The notes beneath the pieces were generated by a model. It had not been told where the DNA came from. It searched no databases and saw nothing but the letters and a program-made list of their open reading frames with translations. Positions 30,628 through 42,488 of a DNA stretch of 64,000 bases are shown in pieces. Each line of letters opens with the position of its first letter. Position 1 is the first letter of the stretch. This stretch comes from Haematococcus lacustris (lineage: Eukaryota > Chlorophyta > Chlorophyceae > Chlamydomonadales > Haematococcaceae): positions 8,754,737-8,818,736 of the forward strand of contig JASKMD010000003.1 in assembly GCA_030144725.1 (NCBI GenBank). Direction: 5' to 3'. The position numbers and the translations under genes are program-made.

Positions 30628-33600
30628 ATGGGGAGGGCGGAGCGGGGTTTGCGCATCCTTCTGTACTCTGTGTCTCTGTTGATGGAGCTTGTCGTTGTAC
30701 GATGCGCGTCATCGGCGGGCAATTGCACCCCGATTGCGGATGCCATTTGCCTGGCGCAGCTGGGGCTGACAGTCAGTGGCTTGAAGTATGTGCACCGTCG
30801 TACACAGAACAGCAATGACGCGAAGCTCATTGGCGACATCAGTGTGTTGTCTGCAGGATTGCCTCATCGCCAGCCTCTGCATCGCAGCCGACCATCTCTT
30901 ACTCAGCGCTGGCATCAGGCATCCTGAATTGCGTTGGGGCGGGAGAAAGTACTTTGCGGGTGCGCCATGCAGGTGTCAAGTGCGGGTGCAAGCCAGCTGC
31001 CAGTGTCTTCCTCCTCGTTTGCCGTGCCTGGTTCATTTGATGCTGCCAGCATACACACCACCCTACCTTTTCTCTGCAGCCGCTGCGCATCCTATCTCCT
31101 GAGCAAAACCGATACATCTTGCCTCCAGCCACAGAGAGATGGAGTGCAATGTCAGGTGAGAGCTCTCTTACCCAGAGACAGACTCAGCAAACCAGCTGGC
31201 TGGGGTCACACATTGTGTTGGCGGTGTCATGATGTCCCTGCGACAGGCATTGACGTCATTGTGGACTACCGCAGCATTACTGAGCTCACAGGCATCATCC
31301 TTGACACATCTTCCAATGGCCAACGTCTGTATGATGGATGGTGTGTGCATGGACACACAGGCGCGGATTGCCTGCCTAGCTGGTCACCCACAGTGCCAGC
31401 CATGGCATCACCACCCTTCCTTATCAGCCATTGACAGGGCCTAGTTAAGCAACTCCACCTCCGCTGACACGCTGCAGCTGGTATAACCCCACACCCACCA
31501 CTGCTCTCACATCTGCAGGATCCTTGACCCAGTGGTGATGGTAGACATCGCCCAGTCAGGGATGCTTGAGCCCCTGGACGCCTACATTGCAGCCGATGCC
31601 AGCATTGACTGGCCCGACTTCATTAGGTGAGGTCCTATTGCACGCCACACTGCTGCACAGGGCTCAATTCTGGGGCACTGCCATTGAGCAACCTCCTGGC
31701 TGCAGCGCCTCACATCCACCCTCATCATGTTGTCCTGCCCAGGTACTTCCGGCAAGTCAGCTCAGTGTACAACGGAACAGTCACTGGCGTCCCACTGGCC
31801 GGCAAGGTGGGATCTGTTAAGCAGTGAAGCCTGAGCAGCAAGCGCAGGAGTGGGAGGCCAGCCACAGCTTTAGACTGGCATCACCAGTGTGCACTCCTGC
31901 CATGTGGCCTCTACCTGCATGTGCAATGTGGGCCCCTGTGCCCTGGCTCTCTGCTTCTTAATGGCAGGCCAGCACCCTGTACTATCGCAAGGATGTGTTT
32001 GCCATGGCCAACCTCAGCGCACCCAGCACCTGGGATGAGTTCGTCACCATTGCCCGCGCTCTCAACGGTTCAGACTTCAATGCTGGTGCGGGCCGCTGAT
32101 CTGCTCAGTCCTGCCAGTGCACTGTGCTTGGGAGCTGTGCGGGGCAGGTGCAGAGTCATTGCAGTACCTGCTTCCTCCTGGCTGCAGATGGGGTCCCTGA
32201 CCACTCCATCTGCTGGCAGATCATCAACTGCCTGGAGGACACCGTGGTGTTCTCACAGCTCCTGACACCCATGACCCAAGCGCTGGTGTGTGGCACTGGA
32301 GCTCCAGCCCTAGGGCGTGCCTGGGCAGGATGTGCCTGGGCCGCCTGACACTTGCTGCTGGCAGCCAGGAGGGACACATGCAGTGACACTGCGGTGGCTG
32401 GCCGGTGGGTGCTGCAGGGCACCAAGTCTGGGTGGCTGTTCGACCCAGAGACCATGGACCCGCTGGTCAACAACGAGGTGGGGCACAGCATGCGCATCCC
32501 AGCAGGACCCACACCTGCATGCCCTACTTGTGCAGGGCTCTGAAGGCATGCTGGTCTGGGCTGCCACCGCAGGCCATGCTGCAAGCCCTGTCCATGTACA
32601 AGGAGCTCCTGGGCTACACCCTGCCACTGCCTGTGGAGAGCCAGTGCAGCCTGGTGCATGTGCCCTTCCTGCAAGGAGCATGTGAGGACCAGCCTGATGC
32701 AGCCAGGCCCCTCTGGCCTCCCCAGAGGCCCTGCTGACACCCTGATGGCTGGCTCAAGCCTGGCTTGCTGTGCAGGTGCCATGACCATCAAGTGGGACGA
32801 GCAGTTCAAGGGCATCCAGCTGATGGACCAGCTGTTCAGCCTGCCAGCCAACCCGTGGCATGGGAGGATTGGGTTTGCGCAGCTGCCAGGCTCCACAAGC
32901 GTGCTCAACAGGGCAACAGGCGAGCGGCTTCTTGCATCACCTACCATGCACCCTGGGTGCAAAACATTCATTGGAGCTGCCACGCTGGCAACGCTGGCAG
33001 GTCTTGCATCCTGAGCTGCTACTGGCACTGACTGTGACTCTGCCGCAGGCAAGCTGGAGCGCTGCACTGTGGCCACCTGCCCTTATGCTACCCAGCAACG
33101 CAACCAGTTCACCGGGCAGACTGAGCTGATCAATACGGCACCAAACTTTGGCCTGGCAGGCTTCTCAGGTGACATGTCTACCTGTGCCATGTGTGGCTGC
33201 CATGAGCGTGCACAGCGCACGCACTGTCTCATATCACACCCTTCCTCCTGGCTGTTGATGTCACCCTCCCTGCACTCCTTGGCACATGTGCGCTGCTGAC
33301 TCTTCTAGCACATCACCAATCACAGCCGGCATGCATGCAGGTGTCATCAACGCCCTGCAGCCCAGCAGCTACAAGAAGGCAACCTTCCAGCTCTTTGCCT
33401 TCCTCTCCGCCTCCAACATCTCCTTCCCTGTGAGCCGGACCCACTCATAGCCAACAGACAGGTCCACAGAGGCTGTTGCGGGTGGATGCATGGGCGCCCT
33501 GCAGCATGCATTTCATGACAAGGCGTGCGTGAGTGACCGTGCCTGCCCATCAAGCGCGGTGTGGTGCTGCCTGGTGACTGCAGCTGGTGATCGCCATCAG

Positions 33601-36600
33601 TCCAGTGGGCCCCTTCCTAAACATGCACACCTCCACTGAGCCGGCTCTACTGAATGCCTGGAAGGCTGCTGGTTACTTCCCACCAGATGTTGAGCACTTC
33701 ATGCAAAACATGAACGCCACGCTTGCAAACCCCAATGTGGCCCTCGACATTCGCATCACCAGTGGCCACCTGTACAGGTCAGTGCTGCTGCTCAGGCTCC
33801 TGCTGCTGATGCTCAGGCTCCTGGCTGTGTGCACCTCTCTACTCAGGGAGTTGCTGAAGGGTTTAGAGTGCAGGTCACGTGCCACAGGTTGGCACCAGGA
33901 GAGGTTGGTCACCGGCTGCCTGGTTTGTGCTGTGCAGGCAGACGTTGAGCCATGGGCTGGCCATGTTGCAGAGGGGCGGCACTGCTGCGGAAGTCATGGC
34001 CTGGGTCACAGCCGGGTTTGCGGCACAGCTGGCAAAGGATGGAGGCCCCTCTCAGGTGCGCAGTGCAGGGCATGTGGCAGGCCTTGGCTGCATCAGCTTT
34101 CAGGCCCACACCAGTCTTGGTGCTGCCGTGCCACAGGTCCAGGCAGCATACCTGGCAGGCCTCAACACCAGGCTGGTGCCGCGGTCCCCAGCGCCACCAC
34201 AAGCAGCTTCACCGGCCCTGTCGACATCCACCAGCAGCCCAGACCTCACAGGTCAGTGGGGGCCCTGACCACCACAGGCACCGGGCAGGGTGTGCTGCCT
34301 TGTTCTCCTGTTAACAGCAGCCAGCAGGGTCAGCATTGCTGCATACCCCTGCCTGCCTTCTGACGCCCCCGCCCTTGTGCCCCTGCTCCTGCGTGCAGTG
34401 CCCATCGCTGTACCCACCACTGTGTGCAGCGTGGTGTTGATAGTGGCCTGCCTGGCGGTGCTGGTGAGACGCTCCAGCTTTGCCGCCAGGCTGTTTGGCA
34501 AGAGCATTGCACCGCGCTTGGGCTCCAGCGTCACTCTGCTGGGTGAGACCAACTGCAGCTGCCTGCTCAGCAGCAAGCTGTGCCCCTCACGCATGCTGGT
34601 GATGGCCCTGCCCATTATGAAGCATCAGGACACTCAGCACACTGAACATCATCTTTACTCAGTGCTGCCCATTGCCCTGCAGTGACCGACATCCAGGACT
34701 CCACAACATTGTGGTGGGTGGCAGAGCTTGTGTTCCAGCTGCTGCCTGCCCTTTGCACCAGGGACCCTGTCTTGCCTGGCTGCCCTGAGCAGGGAGACGC
34801 TGTCACAGGACGACATGAACGCAGCGGTGGAGCTGCACCACAGCCTGGTCCGCAAGCTGCTGGTGCAGCATCATGGCTATGGTGAGGATTGAGCACTACT
34901 CTTGCAACAGGCAGTCAAGACATCCGCTGCTCTCACACCTGCACCATGCAACATGGCCTGACCACCTGCCCCTTTCGAGTTGCTCTTGCTGTCAGCTGCT
35001 GGTGCTTGACCGCCCGCAGAGTCCGCCACTGAGGGTGATGCCTTCATCCTGGCCTTCCACACGCCCTCAGATGCGCTGCACTGGGCGCAGGCCTTCCAGC
35101 AGGGCCTGCTGCACCTGGCCTGGCCCGAGCAGCTGCTGCAGCTGGACGCGGGCGCACCGGTCTGGGCAGCACCTGGGGTGAGGCAGCCTGTCGTGACATC
35201 ATGCAGCTGGTGCATGATTGACAACCATGCAGACTGACAAATCATGTTTGCCTATCTCAGGCGGGCCTCAGCAAGCACATGTCCGCCATGGCGCAGCCAA
35301 TGCACGAGTCGCTTGCAGCCTATCTACTTAACAGTGACAGTGGAATTTTGAGGTATGCTGCAAATGCCACAAAGCAGCCGACGTTGGCGCATTTCTTTAA
35401 GCATCCTATGTTGGCGTGTTCCTATGCCTGCGCAGCCAACAAGCTCATGCCAGCCGTGCCCGTGCGTTCTATAGTGCACAGTGGGCTTCATCAGGAGTGG
35501 AAAGCCACCATAGCCGCCTTACGTTCAGGTGTGTAAGGCCTTCATGCTATAATCACGCAGGTTCGTGTTTTCTTCAATCTCAGCTGGGATAGTATTGACG
35601 TGTTTTCTTGAGCTGGTGCCCTATCCTCACACCATGAGCTTTCCCTGGCTGCCCTGGCTGCCCTGGCTGCCCTGGCTGAGCTGGGGTAGTGTCACAACAG
35701 CTGGCTCATGGCAGGGTCTTTACAATTGTTTGCCAAGATGCTGGCACATAGCTTGCTGGTATGCCACGTGTCATTATTGCATCAGCACCATAACAACCGT
35801 TACGGGCTGGGCTTGTACCCTGCTCTCAAGGAAACGATTCGTCTTATTGAAAGCTGCTCAAGAGTGTGCCCTGCATGGTGTGCCGCCTCATCCAGCCCCC
35901 ATCAGCTCACACATAGATGCTAGACTCTGGCCCTGCTATTGTGGGTGCTGATGGTGGTGTGCAGGGGCCTGCGTGTGCGTGTGGGCCTGCACTCTGGTGT
36001 ACATGAGGGCTCTGACGCCCTGCTCAACAAAACCACCGGCCGCATGCAGTATGGCGGCCGGCCCCTGGCCATGGCCAAGGCGGTGGGCGATGTGGGGCAG
36101 GGCGGCATGGTGCTCCTCAGCCAGTCAGCCTTTGAGCAGCTGCCCGTGTCGAAGCTGGCCAGTTTCGGCATGCTGCTGAACATGGGTGACTATGTGTTCA
36201 CCAAGGATGAGTCACTGCCAGCCACCCCCATCTACCAGGCGTTTGGGCGGGGCTTGGAGCACCGTGCCGCCTTCCTGCAGGGGCCCCTGCGCGCCTCAGA
36301 GCAGCTGCAGGCCGGGGTGCTGGACGCCCCACTGGGCGACGTGTCCATCACCTTTGCCAACCTGGTGGGCGTGGGCACCCTGATGGCCTGGGACAAGACC
36401 CTGGCCTCCGCAGCCCTGGACCTGTACCACACCCACGCCATCAGCACACTGCAAGCCATGCCTCAGCTGCTCCACCAGCTGCCTGGCCATGGCGGCCAGC
36501 AGCCCGCCCTGCTGCCCGCTGGCACCACTGACCCCGGCTACTTGGTGGAGCTGAGCGGTGGGCTGTGCCTGGCTGCCTTCCTCTCCCCGGCTGCGGCCCT

Positions 36601-38394
36601 GCTGTGGGCTCTGCAGCTGCGGGCCGACCTGCTGGAGGCGCCCTGGCAGGAGGAGCTGCTGGCGCATGAGCTGTGCGAGGAGGTGGCTGTAGCGCAAGCC
36701 GTGGATGTGCAGCCAGAGCTGCATCCGCTGAGGCCCAGGCAGGAGGAGGAGGGAGTGACACCACAGCCAATCAGCAAGGCAGCCAGCCTACGCAGCGAAG
36801 GCACTGGGCCTGGTCCCTGCAAGCTGCTGCCAGTGACAGCCGGTGAGTTAAGACCATCTGACCAGTGATTCTGCAGTGCCTGCCCCTACTGCACCCTCCT
36901 GCGGCTGCCCTTGCATAGCTGCTGTGATGCCCACAGCCCTTGGCACACCTGGAGTGGTGCATTGCTGTGTGGGCTGTCAGTGGCAGGCCCTGCAGGCTAT
37001 GGTGTGGTGAGCTGGTGTGGTGTGTGCAGAGGTGATGTCAGTGCTGTTCCGCGGCCCCCGCCTGAAGGTCGGAGTGGACGTGGGCCGTGTGCACGCTGAC
37101 ATCAACCCCGTGACTGCGCGGATGACATACAGGCAGGGTGCTGCTCCAGGGCAGGGTGTCCGCGTGGCAGCACTGAGCCAGGCACCTGGAAAGAGGTTGC
37201 AGCCTTGCTGCAGCCAGGGCCAGCTGTGCACTCCCTGAGCCTTGCAATGCTGCCCACGCTGGCCTCAGTGGCTTGAGCTGCCCTGGGTGTGCTGCAGTGT
37301 TTGTTTGTTTGTTTGGCGAGTATCAAGATTAATAGCGCATAGTGACATGGCTCAGGCTCATACCCTCTCAGGCTGCCCTGGGTGTGCTGGCTGTGCTGGT
37401 GCGCAGGGGGCGTGTCATGAACCGAGCTGCCCGCATTGCCGACAAGGCACACAGCGGCAGCGTGTGGTGCTCCCAAGCGGCCTGGGAGGGGTGCAGCCAG
37501 GCCTGCCCTGAGCTCATGACTCAGCTGGGGGTCAAGGGGCACAGCTTGGGGCAGTTCAGTCTCAAAGGTGTCCTAGAGCCTGCCCACTTAGTACGTGTCG
37601 ACACTTCAACAACTGTGCCTAGCTTTCTGCGTTTCCGTGGACATTGGGAACACAGTTCCCTGCATCGCTGCAGCCTCCCTTGCTCTGACACAGTGGATCC
37701 CAATGCAGCCTTTGACTTAGGTCCAGCATCCCAGCCTTTGCAGAGTGGGTATGAAAGACAGGGCAGCCAGCCTCTGTCTGCACATCAGAGTGGAGCCTGC
37801 CCGCCTTCCGCCTCCCTGATGTCCCGCTTGCTGAGGAGGTCGCATGGTACCTCGCTTCCTCGCCACTCACAGCTCAGCCCAGCACTCCAGCTCCCACCCC
37901 TTCCACTACAGCACCAAGGCCATCAAGCTGTCAACAGAAGGCTGTCAACCTACCCAGCGTCATTGCTGCCCAGTCATCCTTCACCACCATCCCTCTACGG
38001 CCAGAATGGTGCACCACCACCTGAGGCGCTTCTTCAACCAAGCCTGGGTGATGCCTTGTCGGTGGTGGTCAGCATCACCAGCCCTGCTGACTCCTTCCTG
38101 CACCTTCCGGATGACCGGCGCTCACAGCAAGAGCACCGGGAGCAGCCAGCACGCGCAAACCTGCCACCCCGTCTGCTGTTGGACAGCTTGCATGCAGCCA
38201 ACAGCAGCTCGAGAGCGCTCCACCGCAGGGCATCCTACCTTGTTCACTCTCCTACTATGCAACTGCATCGCCGTGCCGCCAGGGACGTGGACCAGGCGAT
38301 GAGTCGCTCACCCGCAGCCAAGTATATGGAGGACTCGGCTGCAGATCAAGCTATCTCGAGGGAGTGCGCCACATTCATGGGGCAAGCGTTGTGA
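30628..38394 (+). CDS. Receptor-type class III adenylyl/guanylyl cyclase with solute-binding ectodomain
   Basis: Signal-peptide-like start MGRAERGLRILLYSVSLL, then a bacterial-type solute-binding (SBP) ectodomain, one membrane helix (TVCSVVLIVACLAVLV) and two cyclase domains. Exons from the second part on: 31519..31626, 31743..31806, 31968..32085, 32188..32285, 32418..32477, 32573..32681, 32776..32919, 33049..33168, 33341..33429, 33584..33777, 33938..34055, 34137..34251, 34399..34542, 34683..34713, 34793..34881, 35020..35177, 35261..35352, 35965..36842, 37030..37132, 37407..38394; exons between 30770 and 31340 are less certain. C1 has both metal Asp sites (VTDIQDSTTLW, ATEGDAFILAF); C2 lacks them but has ARMTYRGRVMNRAARIA with the Asn/Arg pair, and Thr at the purine-selecting position, favouring ATP. 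The C-terminal 250 residues are low-complexity. Makes a second messenger in response to an external ligand, by inference. Confidence 0.85.
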
Positions 38395-38654
38395 TGATCG
38401 CAATTGAGGTCGCTCCCCGTCGAAAGTGAAGCAGCTTGGCCACACTATCCGTTTAGAAAATACAGTGACTCCTCCAACGCATTTCATGACTGACTGGCAG
38501 GCTAAATGTATGCTCCTCACAACATGAGTCGTCACTTTGATCATATCTTGAGATCCTTATACACACTATACTCACAGATTGCTCGGCTTACTATTTCAAC
38601 AGACTGACACGGTGGATCCCTGAGCCTAAACTATTGCAGTGAGTAGCAGCCATC
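38395..38654. other. Cyclase 3' flank
   Basis: Short intergenic stretch between the cyclase stop and the end of Fanzor copy C; nothing recognised. Confidence 0.4.
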
Positions 38655-39520
38655 CAGCCCCCTTGTCCCTCACTAGGGCCTCCATTTGAGCCACTAGCGG
38701 GAATGTATTAGTGGGCAATAGTGGCCCGACTCAAATGGTGCTATAAAGCTGTGTGGAGTAAACCAAGTGCACATGGCACATGAGCGCCTACCACCTACAC
38801 TGTTGCCTGACCCGTTCGGGCTGTCGTGTAGAGTTGGCATGACAAAACATGCACTGATTGTAAGCTGATGACAGCTCAGATGGGGGGCACACACTACTGT
38901 GCCGCAGCAGGCTGCCGCTGCTGCTGGGCCTTTGGTGGCTTGTCTCGCAGCCGCTTGTAGCCAGGCTAGAGTACTCCTTGCCCTTGGCTGGCAGAGCTCC
39001 CTGCTCTGGCCAGAAGCACAGCTCCAGAGGGCGCCACCTGCTCTCCTCAATGCGCTGCATGTTAAGCGCTGCATTGCAATTCCTGTCCAGCCACCTGCCT
39101 GGCTGCGGTGCTGGCTTGGCTTTAGCAGCCTTGCCTTGGGCCTTGTTGGGCTCAGCTGCCTCTGGCTCAGCCTTGGTGCGCTTGCTGCGCTTGGCTGGCA
39201 GGGGAGTGCTGGGCCCAGCCTCTGAGGCTGCTGCTTGTGAGGCTGCCTGGCTGCTGCGTGGGGCCTGGAGGGGCTTGCGGGGGGCCACTACAGGGCACCA
39301 CATCAGGCCCCGCACTGGCTGGTCAAGCTGCGGGCTCCAGGCTGCCCTGCTGGGGGCTTGCAGCCTGCAGGCCTTGTGGCATTGAGTTTGTTCAGCTCCT
39401 CCTCACAGGGCTGCTGGCCGTTCACTGCTGAGCTGACCTGGGTGGTGCGGTGCTCATCCACAAGCACCACCCTGCCCCACCACTTTCCCTGCCAGCCCAA
39501 CTTCACCCTGCATTGTTCCT
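38655..39520 (-). pseudogene. Fanzor copy C, C-terminal fragment, catalytic Asp lost
   Basis: Minus strand: VVLVDEHRTTQVSSAVNGQ, then a shortened and frameshifted segment, RGLMWCPVVAP, the KRSKRTKAEP linker, and WLDRNCNAALNM, where the RuvC-III Asp before x-N-A-A is Asn. A further frameshift after AKGKEYSS destroys the tail. The 3' noncoding region (38655..38880) keeps the GTAGGTGGTAGGCGCTC block and the hairpin (38682..38697 against 38719..38738). GCAG[C/T]CATCCAGCCCC occurs at both ends (38646 and 39521), a possible degraded target duplication inside copy E. Confidence 0.8.
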
Positions 39521-39523
39521 GCA

Positions 39524-40060
39524 GTCATCCAGCCCCACCTCCTGCACCAGGCAGCAGCCAGATCAGCCAGCACCTCGTTGGTGGATCAATGTGTGCAGGT
39601 GTACCTGGACCCCAAGTGGGCATGGCAGCGCTTCAGGTCGCACGGAGGCAGGTAGCGGGCGCTGGAGAGTTTGTTCAAGGCGGCAGGTGTGGCTATGGGT
39701 AAGAGATGTGGTGTTGCGTGTTGGGGGGGGGTGGCGGGCATGACCTGTGACCTTTCTGCCATACCATTCACTAGATCTTATGCCACACCCCTTACAGGCC
39801 TTGTGTGTCATGTATGTCTTGTGCTCCATACAACTGAAGTGGGAGCGGGCTGCAGTGCCCAGGCAGCTCTGGGGCCATTGAAAGCAGATGGTCATTGTCT
39901 GTGGTGCAATGGGGCTTGGGAGGGTGCTGATGCGGTACTGGTGGCCTGCCGCATTGTGGCGGGGAATGCCCAGCTAGCGCAAGGAGCCAGAGAGGCAGCT
40001 GGGCTGGGTGGTTTTGGCAAATGATCACCGCACCAGCCAGACAAGGCTTAGGATCAGCAG
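39524..40060 (+). pseudogene. Fanzor copy E, degenerate, opposite orientation to C
   Basis: Plus-strand remnants align with copy A in order: 39524..39690 matches the exon around CATCAAGCCCCACCTCC and GTGTACCTGGACCCCAAGTGGGCA; then an intron-like stretch; 39885..39970 matches the LVVFFGAATIG..GADAVLRACRKVV block; 40010..40045 matches CTTGTCGATGAGCACCGCACCAGCC. Stops and indels abolish coding. The retained intron position argues for DNA-level copying. Confidence 0.7.
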
Positions 40061-40664
40061 GAGTGTGTGTCACAACAGTGAACGCCTTGTGCTAAGCTGT
40101 GTCAGCTTGCAGCGTACTGCATGTCTGCCTTGCGAAAGTGGTCAGGCAACAGTACAGGGAGAAGGTACTCTTAGTTATAGGAATACTGCGTGTGTGCACG
40201 CGTGCGTTTTGTGCGTGTTGGTAGAGCATGGTAGATATTGCGCCTGGCCCATTCCATGAACTGCAGCTGAAGTTCAAGCAATGTGGATCACACACCTGTG
40301 CACGACCTCACTCAGATGTGAGAGGAAACATGCTTATGGGCCATGCATCATGAAGCTACGCAATGCTGTCAAGCTCAGGTGATTCTGGCCTGCTGAACTG
40401 CACCTTTGCTGGGGCAGTGCTTTTCCCCTGCTTCAGCACGAGAACAAGGGTCTTGAGGCTAGCTCTGGGGCTGGCACGACACATGTCAGGTCTGCTTATG
40501 AAGCCACAACACTTGTTAAGCCTGATCCGGGCAGGAGACCAGGGCTGGGTGCCCTGCATGGCAGGGGGCTGGGGGGCAGGGGGCTGGGTGCCCAGTGCTG
40601 GGCAGGCCAGTGCTGCTAAGGCCCCGGACGCTGCCCACACTGTGTGACAATCGGCAACACTCGC
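40061..40664. other. Spacer, nothing recognised
   Basis: Between Fanzor copies E and D. A long minus-strand open frame here is composition-driven and not supported. Confidence 0.35.
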
Positions 40665-42245
40665 AGCACCTTGACCCTCACTAGGGCCCACCCTGACGTA
40701 GACCACTAGGCGTGGTCCACTACAAAACGATGTTGTCTGTGTAGAGTTCCCATCGCATGGCATGCTCAAGGCATATACATGGCATACACATGGGCATGGT
40801 CGCCTACTACCTACATATTGCCTGACCCAGAGGGCTATGATGTAGAGTTGGCATGGCCTGCATGCACTAATCATACGCTGATAACAGTTCAAGTGGGGGG
40901 GCACACACTACTGCGCCCCAGCAGGCTGTTGCTGCTGCTGCTGCTGCTGGGCCTTGGGTGGCTTGTCTCGCACCCGCTTGTACCCCAGGTCAGGGTACTC
41001 CTTGCCCTTGGCTGCCAGCTTACCCTGCTCTGGCCAGTAGCACAGCTCCAGCGGGCGCCACCTGCTCTCCCCAATGTGCTGCATGTTCAATGCTGCGTTG
41101 CAGTCCCGGTCTCCCCACCTGCCTGGCTGTGGAGTTGGCTTGGCTTTGGCAGCCTTGCCCTTGCCCTTTGTGGGCTCAGCTGCCTGCTCAGCCTTGGTGC
41201 GCTTGCTGCGCTTGGCTGGCAGGGGAGTGCTGGGCCCTGGCTCTGAGGCTGTTGGCTGTGTGGCTGCCTGGCTGCTGCATGGGGCCTGTGGGGGCTTGCG
41301 TGGGGCAAGTACTGGGCACCACATCATGCCCCGCACTGGCTGGTCACGCTGCTGGGCGCAGCAAGCGCTGTTCCACCTGCCCTGTTGAGGGCTTCCAGTC
41401 TGCAGGCCTGGTGGCCCTGCGCTTGCTCAGCCTGCTATCACAGGGCTGCTGGCCATTCACAGATGAGCTGACCCGGGTGGTGCGGTACTCATCCACAAGC
41501 ACCACCCTGCCCCGCCGCTGGTCTGTGCCCCTGGGCCTGCACACCACCTTGCAGCAGGCACGCAGCACCGCATCAGCACCCCAGCCACCCCTGGTACCAA
41601 TGGTAGCTGCACCAAAGAACACCACCAACTGCTTGGTACGCTTGTGGCGCACCACATCAGCCATCACCTCCTCCAACTGCAGTCATGCACACAAGGCACA
41701 CACAGGGTGGTTGACATGGTGGCACCAGGTTAGGCATGGCACAGTCAGCTACTCTTCCCACCACCTCTCAGTCCCTCACCCTCCCTCTCTCCCACCCATT
41801 CTGACCTTCTTAACGAAATGCTCCAGCGCCCGGTCCTGGGCTTCGTACAGCCTCAGCCGCTGCCTTGCCCACTGAGGGTCCAGTTACACCTCCCACACTG
41901 TGTCCCAAGTGGCCAGGGTGCCGCTGATGTGCTTTAGGTTGGCCACCAAGGAGGTGCCGGCTGAGCTTGCTGCTGCCAGGTGCTGGAGGTGGGGCTTGAT
42001 GGGTGCTAGCCACCGCTCGGTGTCGCAGCGTGAGTTGCTCAGGCTACTGGCCTGCCGCACTTGGCCCTTGGTCAGCTTCCACCGGGCCAGCTGGCCTGCT
42101 ACCAGCTGGCCTGCTACCAGTTGGCCGGACCTCTCGTCCCACACCCCTGAGGCTGCACTAACTGCCTGGGTGACGCCGGGGTCGATGCCAACCCCAATCT
42201 GTGTGGCTGGGTCGAAAACAAACTCTCGTGTCTCAGCTAGGGCCG
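40665..42245 (-). pseudogene. Fanzor copy D, 5'-truncated, one nonsense codon
   Basis: Minus strand from TREFVFDPATQIGVGIDPG (RuvC-I, about 42190) to the tail GYKRVRDKPPKAQ at about 40915, plus the 3' noncoding region. The frame across SNSRCDTERWLAPIK is intact here, exposing the frameshift of copy A. A TAA replaces the Tyr codon of EVYLDP at 41885..41887. The intron between FVKK and LEEVMADV is retained (donor GTCAGA). RuvC-III reads WGDRDCNAALNMQHI with its Asp intact. The block VDEYRTTRVSSSVNGQQPC matches the other copies, again without a normal CxxC. The 5' half of the protein is absent; the break lies 245 bp from the start of the GFY paralogue. Confidence 0.85.
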
Positions 42246-42488
42246 AATGACACGGAAGATAGCTTGCAAGGTGTTGTGCAAATGCTGATGCGCCCAGGAG
42301 AGTCGTCCGGTCCAGACCGGATGATGAATGAGGACGCGATGCGAAAGTCCGCATTTAGGTTGTCGAAAACCACACTAGTTGGTCCCGGTTTCGGAACGTT
42401 TAGGACGGTCCGCAATACCCTAGCCAAACGCCCAGCAATTGTCAATTGCGAACACACCCTGCCCTCAGCGAACGCACAGAGCATTGTG

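Noticed and set aside
32156..33076. 306-codon minus-strand frame inside the cyclase gene
   Set aside because: It spans several cyclase exons and introns on the other strand; the plus-strand exons are supported by domain order and phase.
40665..42245. Target duplication for Fanzor copy D
   Set aside because: No matching sequence was found at its two edges; the 5' break may be a later deletion.
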